From a virus: 64,000 bases of DNA. A model generated the notes under the pieces. The model saw only the letters and a program-made list of their open reading frames with translations. It was not told where the DNA came from and did no database searches. The first letter of the stretch is position 1, and the number at the start of each line of letters is the position of its first letter. The DNA lies in IMG/VR virus record IMGVR_UViG_3300021959_006017, positions 172,752-236,751 of that record, one strand, 5' to 3'. The position numbers and the translations under genes are program-made. This document shows, piece by piece, positions 1 to 10,130 of the stretch.

Positions 1-1796
1 TTATACACAATGCTGAAGCAGATGACTTTACATTTGAAAGCGGATTAGGTATTGCAGAACTAAATGCTGTCGCAGACTTATTATTAAAAGCAGGCAACAG
101 AATAAGGGTAGTAGACACTCCAGTACGCTTTGCTAGATTTACAGATGCAGAAGCAGCATTAGTAGTTGCACAAAACGGTGATGTTATTTACAACACTGAT
201 CAAAATAGATTGCAGATATATCAAAATGATGCATGGATAGATTTACACAAAGGCGAGTTTGACGGTAACGTAACAACAGCAACAGGTGAATCAAACTTTA
301 ATGACGTTGTTATTGCAGGCGACTTAACTGTACAAGGTACAACTACAAGCGTTGAAACAACAAATACAACTATAAGCGACAATGTAATCGTACTTAATAA
401 CGGTGAAACAGGCGCAGGTATTACTAACACAACTGCTGGTATTGAAATAGACAGAGGTTCTGCTGCAAACGTAACTTTCGTATATGATGACAGTATTGAC
501 AAGTGGACACTTGGAACAGAAAGATTAGTAGCAGCAACATTCGAAGGCGATTTGATAGGTAACGTAACCGGTGATGTTACAGGAGATGTTACAGGCGACT
601 TAACAGGTGATGTTACAGGTAACGTAACTGCTAGTTCTGGAACAAGTACATTTACAGATGTTTCAGTTACAGGATCAATCACAGTTGATGGCGCACTTGA
701 AGCAGCAGCATACAAAGGTACTTTTGTAGGTGACGATAGTACAATACTTGTTGACGGTGTTAACAACCAAATAACAGGTGACTTGTACGGCTCTATTAGA
801 GGCTATAACTGGATGTACGGTGGTGATGCTATATTGTCTATTGTACACGGCGGAGCACCAGATGATGGTATTATTAGAGTTCTTGCTACAGGCGATGTGC
901 GTATAACTTCATCAAATAGAAATGTTGACATTGAAGCAACAACTGGTGTTATTAACTTAAACAGCAACGTAAATGCAAAAACAATTACAGGTGACTTAAT
1001 AGGATCAGTCTTTGGTGATGATAGTACTCCTATTATAGATGCTGTTAACGGAACACTAAGTGGTAACTTAACTGGCAACGTAACAGGAAACGTAACTGGT
1101 AACATTGATAATACTACATTAGATATAGGTGTAGACGATGCTACTGCAATCACAATAGGCAACAGCGGAAGTACAACTACAGTAGAAGGTACTATCCAGT
1201 TTACAAATGCATTGATTGCAAACAACTTAAAAGCAGATGATAGTATTAGTATTACTACAAACGGACTTACATCAGGCGAAGCTATTAGTATTGGCCCAGG
1301 AGGCTCAAATACATTTATTAACTTAACTGCAACAAACATTAGATTCTTTGGGAACATAACAAATAATATTAATGCTACAGCAGGTATAACAGGTGATTTA
1401 AAAGGTAGTGTTGTTGCAGATGATAGCACAGTTATTATTGACGGTGTTAGCGGAACAGTATATAAAGCAAATATTGAAGGTGCAACAAACTGGGATACAG
1501 CATACAGTTGGGGCGATCACAGTACAGTTGGTTACTTACAAGACGGTGGATCATTTACAGGTGATGTAAAAGGTAGTGTGTTTGCAGATGACTCAAGTGT
1601 AATGGTTAACGCTGTTGACTTTACAATGACGAGTGACTTGCTTACTCTAACACCGCTGAATGCAGAACCTACAAATCCTGTAAATGGCATGATAGCAGTA
1701 GCAGATGGTACTGGTTGGGATCCGCATACTACAGGTGTAAACACAATGACAGTATACTTAGGCGGCGCTTGGAGACAAATAGCAAGTGCTGTATAA
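1..1796 (+). CDS. Tail fibre-like virion protein (5' end outside window)
   Basis: The reading frame is open from the first complete codon at position 3, so the apparent TTG start at 210 is internal and the gene is cut by the window edge; about 597 residues are visible. The product is rich in G, T, N, D and V. It holds two runs of a GDVT/GNVT tetrapeptide and at least four copies of a longer module containing a G(D)DST...D.V motif, the low-complexity beta-rich pattern of marine T4-like phage fibres. Its C-terminus (LTPLNAEPT...GMIAVADG...W) closely resembles that of the fibre at 61459-62679. Role in host attachment is inferred from composition and context. Confidence 0.8.
   Translation, partial: IHNAEADDFTFESGLGIAELNAVADLLLKAGNRIRVVDTPVRFARFTDAEAALVVAQNGDVIYNTDQNRLQIYQNDAWIDLHKGEFDGNVTTATGESNFNDVVIAGDLTVQGTTTSVETTNTTISDNVIVLNNGETGAGITNTTAGIEIDRGSAANVTFVYDDSIDKWTLGTERLVAATFEGDLIGNVTGDVTGDVTGDLTGDVTGNVTASSGTSTFTDVSVTGSITVDGALEAAAYKGTFVGDDSTILVDGVNNQITGDLYGSIRGYNWMYGGDAILSIVHGGAPDDGIIRVLATGDVRITSSNRNVDIEATTGVINLNSNVNAKTITGDLIGSVFGDDSTPIIDAVNGTLSGNLTGNVTGNVTGNIDNTTLDIGVDDATAITIGNSGSTTTVEGTIQFTNALIANNLKADDSISITTNGLTSGEAISIGPGGSNTFINLTATNIRFFGNITNNINATAGITGDLKGSVVADDSTVIIDGVSGTVYKANIEGATNWDTAYSWGDHSTVGYLQDGGSFTGDVKGSVFADDSSVMVNAVDFTMTSDLLTLTPLNAEPTNPVNGMIAVADGTGWDPHTTGVNTMTVYLGGAWRQIASAV
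558..629 (+). repeat. Six tandem GDVT-type tetrapeptide repeats
   Basis: Seventy-two bases encode six consecutive tetrapeptides of the form G-(D/N)-(V/L)-T. The units differ at third codon positions, so the repeat is conserved at protein rather than DNA level, as expected for a beta-structured fibre shaft. Confidence 0.85.
1062..1109 (+). repeat. Second GNVT tetrapeptide run
   Basis: Forty-eight bases encode GNLT, GNVT, GNVT and GNID, a second copy of the tetrapeptide pattern found at 558-629 of the same fibre gene. Confidence 0.8.
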
Positions 1797-1802
1797 TAAA
1801 TA
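1795..1802 (+). promoter_or_regulatory. Late-promoter-like box AATAAATA
   Basis: AATAAATA overlaps the stop of the upstream fibre gene and sits 20 bases before the protease start codon. It resembles the T4 late consensus TATAAATA and recurs before other late genes in this window. Confidence 0.5.
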
Positions 1803-1821
1803 TATTAAATAGGAAAAACAA

Positions 1822-3681
1822 ATGAGCGAAAGAGAATATATTGTTACGTTAAAGAAAGGTGTAGACTACACTGCATTTAATGCAGAAATGATTGCTACAA
1901 CTGGCGCAGGTGACATACCAGGTAGAAGTGTTACGGTTGCTAACGCTCGTCCAGCATCACAGCGTAATACACACTATATGCTTACTGATGCAGAAGCAAC
2001 AGCACTTAACAATGATGCAAGAGTAGTTGCATGCGAGTTACGTCCAGATCTAAGAGATGACATTGAACTAGTCCGTTTCGCTCAACAGACTGGTGATTTT
2101 AGTAAGACTGAAGATACACGTGGTGAATATGTTAACTGGGGATTGCGTAGAGTTAACGAAATAAACAATCCTTACTTTGGATATAGCATTTCAGGAGGAT
2201 ACAACTACACACTTGACGGTACAGGTGTAGACATTGTTATCCAAGACAGTGGTTTACAAATAGATCATCCTGAGTTCCAAGATAGTTCAGGTACTACACG
2301 AGTAGTACAACAAGACTGGTATAGCGGATTCAGTGGCGGCGGATCTATGCCAACAGAACACTACACTGATTATGACGGACACGGTACTCACTGTGCAGGG
2401 ATTGCAGCAGGTAAAACATATGGTTGGGCTAAAAATGCACGTATCTATGCTGTAAAAGTTAATGGCTTACAAGGAGCGAGTGATCCTAACAGCGGTATTC
2501 CAATCACAAATGTTTTTGATGTTATTAAAGAATGGCATGCAGCTAAAGCAGTTGACCCTGTTACTGGCGCAAAACGTCCGACTATTGTTAATATGAGTTG
2601 GGGATACACGTCTGCTTTTGCAAACATCACTGGAGGAGAATATAGAGGAACTCCTTGGACAGGCACTGCTAGAGATACTGCTAAAGGTATGGTAGGAAAT
2701 TTAGTTAGCGGACTTTATAGATATCCTACAAGAGTTGCTTCTGTAGATACAGATGTTGAAGAACTAATCGATGCAGGAGTACATGTTTGTATTGCCGCAG
2801 GTAACTACAAACAAAAGATTGATGTAGATGGTGGCGCTGACTATGACAACTACTTTACAAGTAGCCTATACGGAACAAGATACTATCATAGAGGAGGATC
2901 ACCGTATGGCCAAGAAGCATTTATTGTAGGCAATATTGATACTGATCTTGCAAGCAATGGTAGAGAACAAAAAGCAACTAGTTCAGAAACAGGCCCGGGT
3001 GTAAATGCATGGGCTCCGGGGACTAGAATCTTTAGTAGTTTAAGTACAACTACAGCATATACTAGTGGACCATATCCACTAGACAGCGATTTTAATATTG
3101 GTAGCTTAGGTGGTACTTCAATGGCTTCTCCACAAGTAGCAGGTGTACTTGCATTATGGTTGCAAGTAAATCCAGGTGCAACTCCTGCACAAGCTCTTAG
3201 TTATTTTAAAAGTAGCTCTAAAACAGATAGAGTATATCAAACAGCAAACAACGATACAGACTACACAGACAATAGAAGTTTATTAGGTTCTAGTAACAGA
3301 TTTCTTTGGAATAAGTTTAACCGTAAAACTCAACTTTCTATCGGAAGTGTATTTACAGAAGCAGAAACAGATACTAGTATAATAAAAACTTACTCTTTGG
3401 CTTCGAGTGCAGCAAGTGTAAATGAAGGTGATAGTTTTACTATTACTTTAACTACAACAAATGTTCCAGATGATACTGTTATAAACTACGGTATTACTGG
3501 TGTTTCTAGCGGAGATATCGGCGTACCACTAGACGGAACATTTACTGTATCATCTGACTCAGCAACAGCAGATTTTACAGTGTCAGCTGACACAACACTA
3601 GAAGGTGCAGAAACTTTTACTATGACATTAGAAGGCATAAATGTTTCAGTTAGTGTAACTATAAATGATACTAGTACATAA
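1822..3681 (+). CDS. Subtilisin-like serine protease, virion-associated
   Basis: This 619-residue protein carries the S8 (subtilase) catalytic triad: D142 in IQDSGLQIDHPEF, H187 in YDGHGTHCAG and S433 in GGTSMASPQVAG. Residues 1-75 may be an I9-like propeptide. The last 100 residues (VNEGDSFTITLTT and following) look like a Calx-beta-type adhesion domain. No secretion signal is visible. It lies between two fibre/virion genes and follows a late-type promoter box, so a virion-borne protease is likely; it could process fibre proteins or digest host surface protein. Family assignment is firm, the biological target is not known. Confidence 0.93.
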   Translation: MSEREYIVTLKKGVDYTAFNAEMIATTGAGDIPGRSVTVANARPASQRNTHYMLTDAEATALNNDARVVACELRPDLRDDIELVRFAQQTGDFSKTEDTRGEYVNWGLRRVNEINNPYFGYSISGGYNYTLDGTGVDIVIQDSGLQIDHPEFQDSSGTTRVVQQDWYSGFSGGGSMPTEHYTDYDGHGTHCAGIAAGKTYGWAKNARIYAVKVNGLQGASDPNSGIPITNVFDVIKEWHAAKAVDPVTGAKRPTIVNMSWGYTSAFANITGGEYRGTPWTGTARDTAKGMVGNLVSGLYRYPTRVASVDTDVEELIDAGVHVCIAAGNYKQKIDVDGGADYDNYFTSSLYGTRYYHRGGSPYGQEAFIVGNIDTDLASNGREQKATSSETGPGVNAWAPGTRIFSSLSTTTAYTSGPYPLDSDFNIGSLGGTSMASPQVAGVLALWLQVNPGATPAQALSYFKSSSKTDRVYQTANNDTDYTDNRSLLGSSNRFLWNKFNRKTQLSIGSVFTEAETDTSIIKTYSLASSAASVNEGDSFTITLTTTNVPDDTVINYGITGVSSGDIGVPLDGTFTVSSDSATADFTVSADTTLEGAETFTMTLEGINVSVSVTINDTST

Positions 3682-3690
3682 GGATTAATA

Positions 3691-4389
3691 ATGGCAGTAC
3701 AACTAATAAACATAGGTAATGTTGCAAATGATGGTACAGGTGATGATCTAAGAGAAGCATTTATCAAAGTAAACCAAAACTTTGAAGAGCTTGATCTAAG
3801 AGATGACGAAAAAACTACAGGTAGTAATCTTGGGCCAGACGGCGAAGGTCTTTTTGCAAATAGAATCAACTATGATCTACAGTTTAAAAAAATCGTAGGC
3901 GGAGATAACATTACACTTACTGCTACAGATAATAATATTACTATAAGTAGTGAAAGCACACTTACAATAGCAAGTGATTCTGGAGATACTGACTTAGTTG
4001 GATCTACTACTTTGAATATTTTAGGCGGAGACGGAATAAGCACATCTGCTACAGATAATACTCTTACAATCACAAATGATTATAATGCAGAACTAGTAGA
4101 AGATCTTACACCCCAACTAGGTGGCAATCTAGATGCACAAGGGTTCAACCTTACAAATGTTGGAAATATAGATGCAGCACAAGTATCTGGTTCGTTTGTA
4201 GGTAACTTAACAGGACTAGTACACGGTTACGATATGAGAGATTGGGCAAGCTGGAACGAAGGTTGGGACTTTGGTGCTGTTTCAGAAGATTATACTAGTG
4301 CTATACAGTTTATCGTTGCAAACACAGCCGTTGATTTCGGTAGCTTTAGTGCTCCAGCAGTAGGTAATGTAGATTTAGGAAGTATTTGA
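3691..4389 (+). CDS. Virion structural protein, fibre-associated
   Basis: A 232-residue protein beginning INIGNVANDGTGDDLREAF, a short motif that recurs at the N-terminus of marine T4-like virion proteins; a related pattern is seen at the start of the protein at 9522. The rest is acidic and beta-prone, with two repeats around T-A-T-D-N-(N/T)-(I/L)-T-I and a fibre-like GSFVGNLTGLVHG segment. It follows the protease with a 9-base gap and has no recognisable enzyme motif. Structural role is inferred from composition and neighbours. Confidence 0.7.
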   Translation: MAVQLINIGNVANDGTGDDLREAFIKVNQNFEELDLRDDEKTTGSNLGPDGEGLFANRINYDLQFKKIVGGDNITLTATDNNITISSESTLTIASDSGDTDLVGSTTLNILGGDGISTSATDNTLTITNDYNAELVEDLTPQLGGNLDAQGFNLTNVGNIDAAQVSGSFVGNLTGLVHGYDMRDWASWNEGWDFGAVSEDYTSAIQFIVANTAVDFGSFSAPAVGNVDLGSI

Positions 4390-4393
4390 TTCC

Positions 4394-4402
4394 GATAAAT
4401 AC
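4394..4402 (+). promoter_or_regulatory. Late-promoter-like box GATAAATAC
   Basis: GATAAATAC lies just after the stop of the previous gene and 21 bases before the ATG of the 1176-residue virion protein. Confidence 0.55.
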
Positions 4403-4422
4403 TACTGTAGAAGGAATCACGT

Positions 4423-7400
4423 ATGGCCAATCCCGATAGTTTATGGAGTATCCAAACAGGTAAAAAGATTGCAACACTGATCGAAAGATCTAATGTTAAT
4501 CTTTTACTCCCGTTAAATGTAAATATCCCAAGTACAGTTAAAATTATAACAGGATCCTTGCCTGCCGGGTTAAGATTATCAGCAGACGGAAAGTTTATTG
4601 AAGGCACAGTTTACGAAGTAGCTTATAATACTACAAGTAAGTTTGTATTAAGGGCAGAATATCAAGGTCAGTTTGAAGATAGAACTGTACAGATAGATGT
4701 AAGCGGACCTGATGACCCTGTATGGCAAACAAACGAAGGGTTATTACCAGTAGGAAGTAATCAATCTTTGTTTATACTTGATAACGAGCAAGTTGACTTT
4801 CAACTACAAGCAACAGATACTGATCTAAGTGCAGGCGATATTTTAGAATATTTTATAGCAGAAGGAGACGGCGAGCTTCCTCCAGGCATTACGCTATCTT
4901 TAGATGGAAAACTTACAGGTATAGTAGAACCTCTATTAAGTTTAGATAAAAGGTATCAAGCAGGAGGCTATGACGGTGCGCCGTATGGAGCACTTCCTGC
5001 AGATTATGGCACAATATCTTCAAATGGTTATGGTAGTTTCTTTTACGATACTGTAGATTTTGATTACAACGAACCAGTTGTTAATCCTAGAAAACTTAAT
5101 AGATTTTATCCTTTTAGAGTAACTGTTACAGACGGCGAAAACTTTGTTAAACGAGAGTTTAAAATATATCTTGTCGGCGATGATTATTTAAAAGCAGATA
5201 ACACTATTATGCAAGCAGGAACAGGAGTGTTTACTGCTGATACAACTAATGTTAGAACTCCAGTTTGGCTTACACCTAGAGACTTAGGATTTAAACGTGC
5301 TAATAACTATACTACAATCAACTTAGATATTATTGATAATCCAAACTTAGAAGGTGTAGTAACATATACATTAGATAGTACAAACGATGACGGTACTCCT
5401 AGCATATTACCTCCAGGGACTTCACTAGATAGTCAAAGCGGAGAAATAGTTGGTCGTATTCCGTACCAACCAGCAATAACAAAAGATTATAAGTTTACTG
5501 TTAGAGCAACAAGAATAACAACAGATTTAGATACTGTTTCTATTAATGCCAACTACTATGAAGATACTTTGTTAGGTAAAGATAACTTTAAAATTTATAA
5601 AATAGATTTAACTGGCGATATCGACGGTATAAACGATTTATTAGAGCTTATTGGTAGAGACATACTTTTAGAAAATAGAACGTATAGAGTAACCAACGTT
5701 GATGCTAGAAATACTGATTATGACATTATTTTCTTAGATAGTACTTTATCTCCTAGCATCAGTTTAATAACTAGCAGAACTGCACTTAAAAATCAAGATG
5801 CTGTTTTTGTTAATAGATTAAACGAATCTCAAAAAGAAAAGTACAGAGGACGTACTATACGTCTTAGTGACAGTGAAGCATATGTTATAAATGATATTGT
5901 TCCTTATATAGAATGGGACATTCAACAAGTAACCCCGGGTAATGATCAAATATATCCGAACGGATCTCCAAGAAGAATGGAAGCAGGAACAAACTATTTC
6001 TTAGGAGATCTTGTCATTTACGGAACAGAAGTAGGTGGCAATGATAGAGTTTACAGGGCAACATTTACTCATAACTTAGAAGCTCAAACTGATCCTGTAA
6101 CAGAAGTTCCAATCACAGTAGATGGTGTTGTACAAGTTGTCTTTAATCCTGCTAACTGGACTGAAGTAGTTGAAAACCCAGATGATCTATCACTGTCTGA
6201 TAGAGTTCTTGCACTTAAACAATCTTTAGAAGCAGCATACGGACACACAGCATATGTAGATGTATTTAATCAGCAAAACTGGAGATTACGCATTCCTAGT
6301 ACAAGTTTAAGTAGAATCGCAAAAAATATTGAGCAGTTCTTCTTACTAGGCGATGATAGTACAAGAATGAAAATCACTACAGTTAGAGATAATGAAGACA
6401 GAATAAAGTTTGATGTAAATCTTTCTACACAATTTAACCAAGGACGAAACATAGGTATTGCACTATTTAGAAATGAAGGATTTGTAGAAAATGTTATTGT
6501 TGCAGCAAATGACGAAGTAGATATTCCAAGCACATCTAAAACTTTTGAGATTAAAGTTATAGGAGAAATAGACAGTAATATATCTTGGATAACAGCAGCA
6601 GATCTTGGAACTATACGTGCAAACTTCAACAGCTACTTAAAAGTAGTAGCAGAAACTACAGTTCCAGATAGTCCTATGATTTATACATTAAAGTCGGGTA
6701 AACTTCCTTTTGGTATGCAACTAAGTTATAACGGAGATATTACCGGTAATCCTAGACAATACCAAACTAGCGAAGGACTTGGTCTTACAATATTTGATAA
6801 TAAGGCAGTAACATTCGATGGCTTTATTCCGGGCGATACTTCCTTTGACAGAAGATATAACTTTACTATTGAAGCTCGTGATAGATTTGGATATACAGCA
6901 ATAGAAAGAGAGTTTACACTTTTAGTTGAAGATTTAGACAATACTGTGTATACAGACATATATGCAAAACCGTTAATCCCTGCAGAACAAAGAACTGCAT
7001 TTAGAAACTTTACTAGTAATCCGGACATATTTCCACCAAATAGCATTTATCGTCCAAACGATCCTTCGTTCGGTGTTAAAACAAGTTTAGAAATGCTAGT
7101 ATATGCAGGTATAGAAGCAAAAACTATTGAAAACTTTGTAGCGGCAGCAGCTAAAAACCATAAAAGAAAAACTTACGCAGTTGGTGAGATAAAAAGTGCT
7201 AAAGCTATTGAACCAGGAACTACCGACACTGTTTATGAAGTTGTATACTTAGAAGTTGTAGATCCTAGTCAGCCTACTACAGGAAAAACAAGAAAAAGTT
7301 TTAGCATAGAAAACAAAAAGAAACTTACTGTTGACAGTATACAGTATGCTCTTAAAGATGACGAAACTAGAACTGGTGCAGGTTATGAACTATTACCAGT

Positions 7401-7953
7401 GTATGGTAGAGCTCAAGTAAGATTTATTTACGCTGAAGACGGAAAGATAATAGTAGAAACTAGAGATAGTGATGTACTACTCGATGTTGACAATGCAGAT
7501 TTTGAACTTGATTTAAGAGTAGGCGAAGATGCAGTTATAAGATTACAACAATCAGATTCAGAACCTTATAGATTCCGTCCAGATACTAATACAATAAAAA
7601 CAGACAGTGATGCAATCAAAGTAAGTCAAAGCAATGATAATGTGAGATATATATCTAACATAGACAATATGCGAGACAATATAAAAGCAATAGGAAAAAA
7701 TGAAAGAAACTATTTACCACTATGGATGCGTACATCACAAGAAGGGTTTCAAGAGCTTGATTATGTAACTGCTATTCCTATTTGTTATGTTAAACCGGGT
7801 GAAGCAGAAAACGTAATAGATAATATAACCAATAGTGGATTTGATTTTAGACAGTTTAATATTGATATTGATCGTTATATTGTTAAAAGAACTGACGATT
7901 ATGAAACTGAACAATACATTCTTTTTGCAAACTATGCATACAATGTAGGATAA
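4423..7953 (+). CDS. Large virion protein with Ig-like (He_PIG-type) modules
   Basis: At 1176 residues this is the largest protein in the window. Four segments fit the putative Ig/cadherin-like pattern LP.G..L...G.I.G: GSLPAGLRLSADGKFIEG near residue 45, ELPPGITLSLDGKLTG near 150, LPPGTSLDSQSGEIVG near 330, and KLPFGMQLSYNGDITG near 755. Such modules are common in secreted or surface adhesins. No catalytic motif or membrane segment is evident. It lies between fibre-like genes after a late box, so a baseplate or fibre role is likely but not proven. Confidence 0.75.
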   Translation: MANPDSLWSIQTGKKIATLIERSNVNLLLPLNVNIPSTVKIITGSLPAGLRLSADGKFIEGTVYEVAYNTTSKFVLRAEYQGQFEDRTVQIDVSGPDDPVWQTNEGLLPVGSNQSLFILDNEQVDFQLQATDTDLSAGDILEYFIAEGDGELPPGITLSLDGKLTGIVEPLLSLDKRYQAGGYDGAPYGALPADYGTISSNGYGSFFYDTVDFDYNEPVVNPRKLNRFYPFRVTVTDGENFVKREFKIYLVGDDYLKADNTIMQAGTGVFTADTTNVRTPVWLTPRDLGFKRANNYTTINLDIIDNPNLEGVVTYTLDSTNDDGTPSILPPGTSLDSQSGEIVGRIPYQPAITKDYKFTVRATRITTDLDTVSINANYYEDTLLGKDNFKIYKIDLTGDIDGINDLLELIGRDILLENRTYRVTNVDARNTDYDIIFLDSTLSPSISLITSRTALKNQDAVFVNRLNESQKEKYRGRTIRLSDSEAYVINDIVPYIEWDIQQVTPGNDQIYPNGSPRRMEAGTNYFLGDLVIYGTEVGGNDRVYRATFTHNLEAQTDPVTEVPITVDGVVQVVFNPANWTEVVENPDDLSLSDRVLALKQSLEAAYGHTAYVDVFNQQNWRLRIPSTSLSRIAKNIEQFFLLGDDSTRMKITTVRDNEDRIKFDVNLSTQFNQGRNIGIALFRNEGFVENVIVAANDEVDIPSTSKTFEIKVIGEIDSNISWITAADLGTIRANFNSYLKVVAETTVPDSPMIYTLKSGKLPFGMQLSYNGDITGNPRQYQTSEGLGLTIFDNKAVTFDGFIPGDTSFDRRYNFTIEARDRFGYTAIEREFTLLVEDLDNTVYTDIYAKPLIPAEQRTAFRNFTSNPDIFPPNSIYRPNDPSFGVKTSLEMLVYAGIEAKTIENFVAAAAKNHKRKTYAVGEIKSAKAIEPGTTDTVYEVVYLEVVDPSQPTTGKTRKSFSIENKKKLTVDSIQYALKDDETRTGAGYELLPVYGRAQVRFIYAEDGKIIVETRDSDVLLDVDNADFELDLRVGEDAVIRLQQSDSEPYRFRPDTNTIKTDSDAIKVSQSNDNVRYISNIDNMRDNIKAIGKNERNYLPLWMRTSQEGFQELDYVTAIPICYVKPGEAENVIDNITNSGFDFRQFNIDIDRYIVKRTDDYETEQYILFANYAYNVG

Positions 7954-7956
7954 ATA
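7949..7956 (+). promoter_or_regulatory. Late-promoter-like box GATAAATA
   Basis: The box contains the TAA stop of the upstream gene and lies 24 bases before the glycine-rich adhesin ATG. Confidence 0.55.
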
Positions 7957-7979
7957 TGTGTAAGGATATGGAATAAACA

Positions 7980-9491
7980 ATGAGTGGTATATTAGGAACA
8001 CACGATTTAACAGGCGGCGTTACACAGTCAATTTACGCTTGTGACACTGATCAGTTTACAACTGCAAACATTAGTCTTTGTAATAGGCATAATGTTGCTG
8101 TTAAAGTAACACTTGCAATCACAGATGCAGAAAATGCATTTGATGATGCACGTTATATAGAATACGAAACTGAACTAAAACCTAAAGGTGTTTTAGAACG
8201 CACAGCGGTTATTGTTCCAGTTGGAAAGTTTATTACAGTATTAAGTACACACAATGCAGTTTCAGCAGCAGCATGGGGTATAAGAGCAGGTAATACTGTT
8301 TCAGTAAGTGCTATTACAGATGCAACAGATGCAGTAGCACCTACATTTATTGTAAACACAGTGGCATTTTTACCGGGCGCATTAACAAATACCCAACTTG
8401 AAACTAACGAGATAGGTGCAGTAACTTTTGAACTGACAGCAGGAACACTTCCTACAGGACTATCACTTACTTCAGATGGAGTAGTCACAGGAACAACTGA
8501 TGCAGCTGATTACGGAATATACGCTGTTACAATAACAGCGACTGATCAAAGTGGAAATAGCACAGCTAACACTGTTAGTATAGGACCTGGGTTGAAAGGT
8601 GTTGCAACTTCAGGAGATTTATCTCACATCTTTTTAGGATCTGGATCAACTCCTGGTGTAATTTCAGCAGAGCATAATCCTACTCTTTCTGGTTACGGTT
8701 ATGATGATATTACATGGATACCAGATACTAATATTACTTGTGATATTTACTGTTGGGGCGCAGGCGGCGGCGGCACTAGAAGAACTGCTGCTATAACAGG
8801 AGGACCCGGTGGCTTTTCAAGTGGTAGATATACATTTACCAGCGGCACAACTTATAAAATTGTTGTCGGGGGTGCAGGCGAAGCAGGAGACGAAACGCCT
8901 GCTACTAATACTATATATAATGGAGCAGCAACGGGCGGCGGAACAGCAGGCGGAAACTCTAGCGCCGATTCCGACGGCGGTGGTGGTGGAGGATATACAG
9001 GTATATTTGAAACTAGTGTAGCAGTTGGTAATGCTATTATTATTGCAGGAGCCGGAGGCGGCGGAACAGGAGACACCGCCTATGGTGGTGGTGGTGGTGG
9101 CAACACCGGCGGAGATGGTTCTAACGGAGCTAGAGGCGGCGACGGCGGCACCCAAAGTGCTGGTGGTGCGCAAGGTACTGATGGTACAGCGGGCACAGCA
9201 GGCGCGGCACTATTAGGCGGCAATGGCGGATCTGGTGGCGGAACATCAGAAGGTGCTGGCGGTGGCGGTGGCTACTATGGCGGTGGTGGTGGCGGATCGA
9301 CAGGTCCAGGCGCCGGCGGCGGTGGATCTGGATATATCGGCGGTACTGGGCTCACTAATGGTGTAACTACACAATCTGGAACCAACACAACACCTGCACA
9401 GTCAAGCAATGCCTTTTATATAGATGGTGTAGCAGTAGGCGGCAACCAAAACAGAGGCGGCGGCGGTCTTATAGTTCTTGTAGAAGTATAA
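7980..9491 (+). CDS. Glycine-rich tail adhesin-like protein
   Basis: A 503-residue virion protein in three parts. Residues 1-115 are a small beta domain of unknown type. Residues 135-205 contain an Ig-like He_PIG module (GTLPTGLSLTSDGVVTG). From about residue 255 the chain becomes glycine-rich, with many G4-G7 tracts separated by short variable segments. Poly-glycine tracts with variable loops recall receptor-binding gp38 adhesins of T-even phages, but no direct homology is claimed. The glycine tracts make this stretch locally GC-rich and create spurious long frames on both strands. Confidence 0.7.
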   Translation: MSGILGTHDLTGGVTQSIYACDTDQFTTANISLCNRHNVAVKVTLAITDAENAFDDARYIEYETELKPKGVLERTAVIVPVGKFITVLSTHNAVSAAAWGIRAGNTVSVSAITDATDAVAPTFIVNTVAFLPGALTNTQLETNEIGAVTFELTAGTLPTGLSLTSDGVVTGTTDAADYGIYAVTITATDQSGNSTANTVSIGPGLKGVATSGDLSHIFLGSGSTPGVISAEHNPTLSGYGYDDITWIPDTNITCDIYCWGAGGGGTRRTAAITGGPGGFSSGRYTFTSGTTYKIVVGGAGEAGDETPATNTIYNGAATGGGTAGGNSSADSDGGGGGGYTGIFETSVAVGNAIIIAGAGGGGTGDTAYGGGGGGNTGGDGSNGARGGDGGTQSAGGAQGTDGTAGTAGAALLGGNGGSGGGTSEGAGGGGGYYGGGGGGSTGPGAGGGGSGYIGGTGLTNGVTTQSGTNTTPAQSSNAFYIDGVAVGGNQNRGGGGLIVLVEV

Positions 9492-9521
9492 TTTAACTAA
9501 ATGAAAATGTAAGGATAAAAT

Positions 9522-10130
9522 ATGGCAAGTTCAATAATAAGCACAACATTAGATGCGAACTATCCTGTAGCTGGTGTTGATAATGATACCCAAGGATTTC
9601 GTGATAACTTTCAAATCATTAAAGATGGTTTAACAACAGCAGCAAGTGAAATAACATCGTTGCAGAACAATACTGCAAAACTAAACGAATCAAACGATTT
9701 TAACGGTACAAATATTTCAGATGCTAATCTTGTAACAAATACCGAGCAATATCATAACATCGGTACAGTTATTAGTGACCAAAACATTAGTTTCTTAAAT
9801 GGTCATTATCAAGTAATGACTATTAATCCAGCAGATAATGATATTACATTTACCCTAGCTGATTGGCCTGATAGAGATGGACTTGCAAAAATAACTGTCC
9901 AGATTAGTACACTATCAAAAGACCCAGAGCCAGAAGTAGATCAAACTATTACATGGTTATCAGCAGGCGGCGGCACAATCAAGGCTAGCCAAAATTTTCC
10001 TAGCCCATTTGTTTTAAACACTGCTACAAACGATGTTGATGATGGTGGTCCAGCTATTATTGAGTTTTGGACTTACAATCAAGGAACAACTGTTTTTGCT
10101 AACTATTTAGGTAGATTTAACGCAATCTAA
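9522..10130 (+). CDS. Virion structural protein of fibre module
   Basis: A 202-residue protein whose N-terminus (NYPVAGVDNDTQGFRDNF) resembles the N-terminal element of the virion protein at 3691: a short beta start, then DNDTQGFRDNFQIIK. It lacks enzyme motifs and membrane segments. It closes the fibre/adhesin block and overlaps the next start by one base. Function is assigned by context only. Confidence 0.65.
   Translation: MASSIISTTLDANYPVAGVDNDTQGFRDNFQIIKDGLTTAASEITSLQNNTAKLNESNDFNGTNISDANLVTNTEQYHNIGTVISDQNISFLNGHYQVMTINPADNDITFTLADWPDRDGLAKITVQISTLSKDPEPEVDQTITWLSAGGGTIKASQNFPSPFVLNTATNDVDDGGPAIIEFWTYNQGTTVFANYLGRFNAI

Noticed and set aside
221-1429. Long open frames on the minus strand opposite the fibre gene
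   Set aside because: They are mirror images of the repetitive T/G/V-rich fibre codons, give implausible valine/serine/proline-rich proteins and have no ribosome-binding sites.
8809-9216. Several overlapping frames on both strands in the glycine-rich adhesin
   Set aside because: GGN-rich DNA lacks stop codons in all frames; only the frame with the intact N-terminal and Ig-like domains makes a credible protein.
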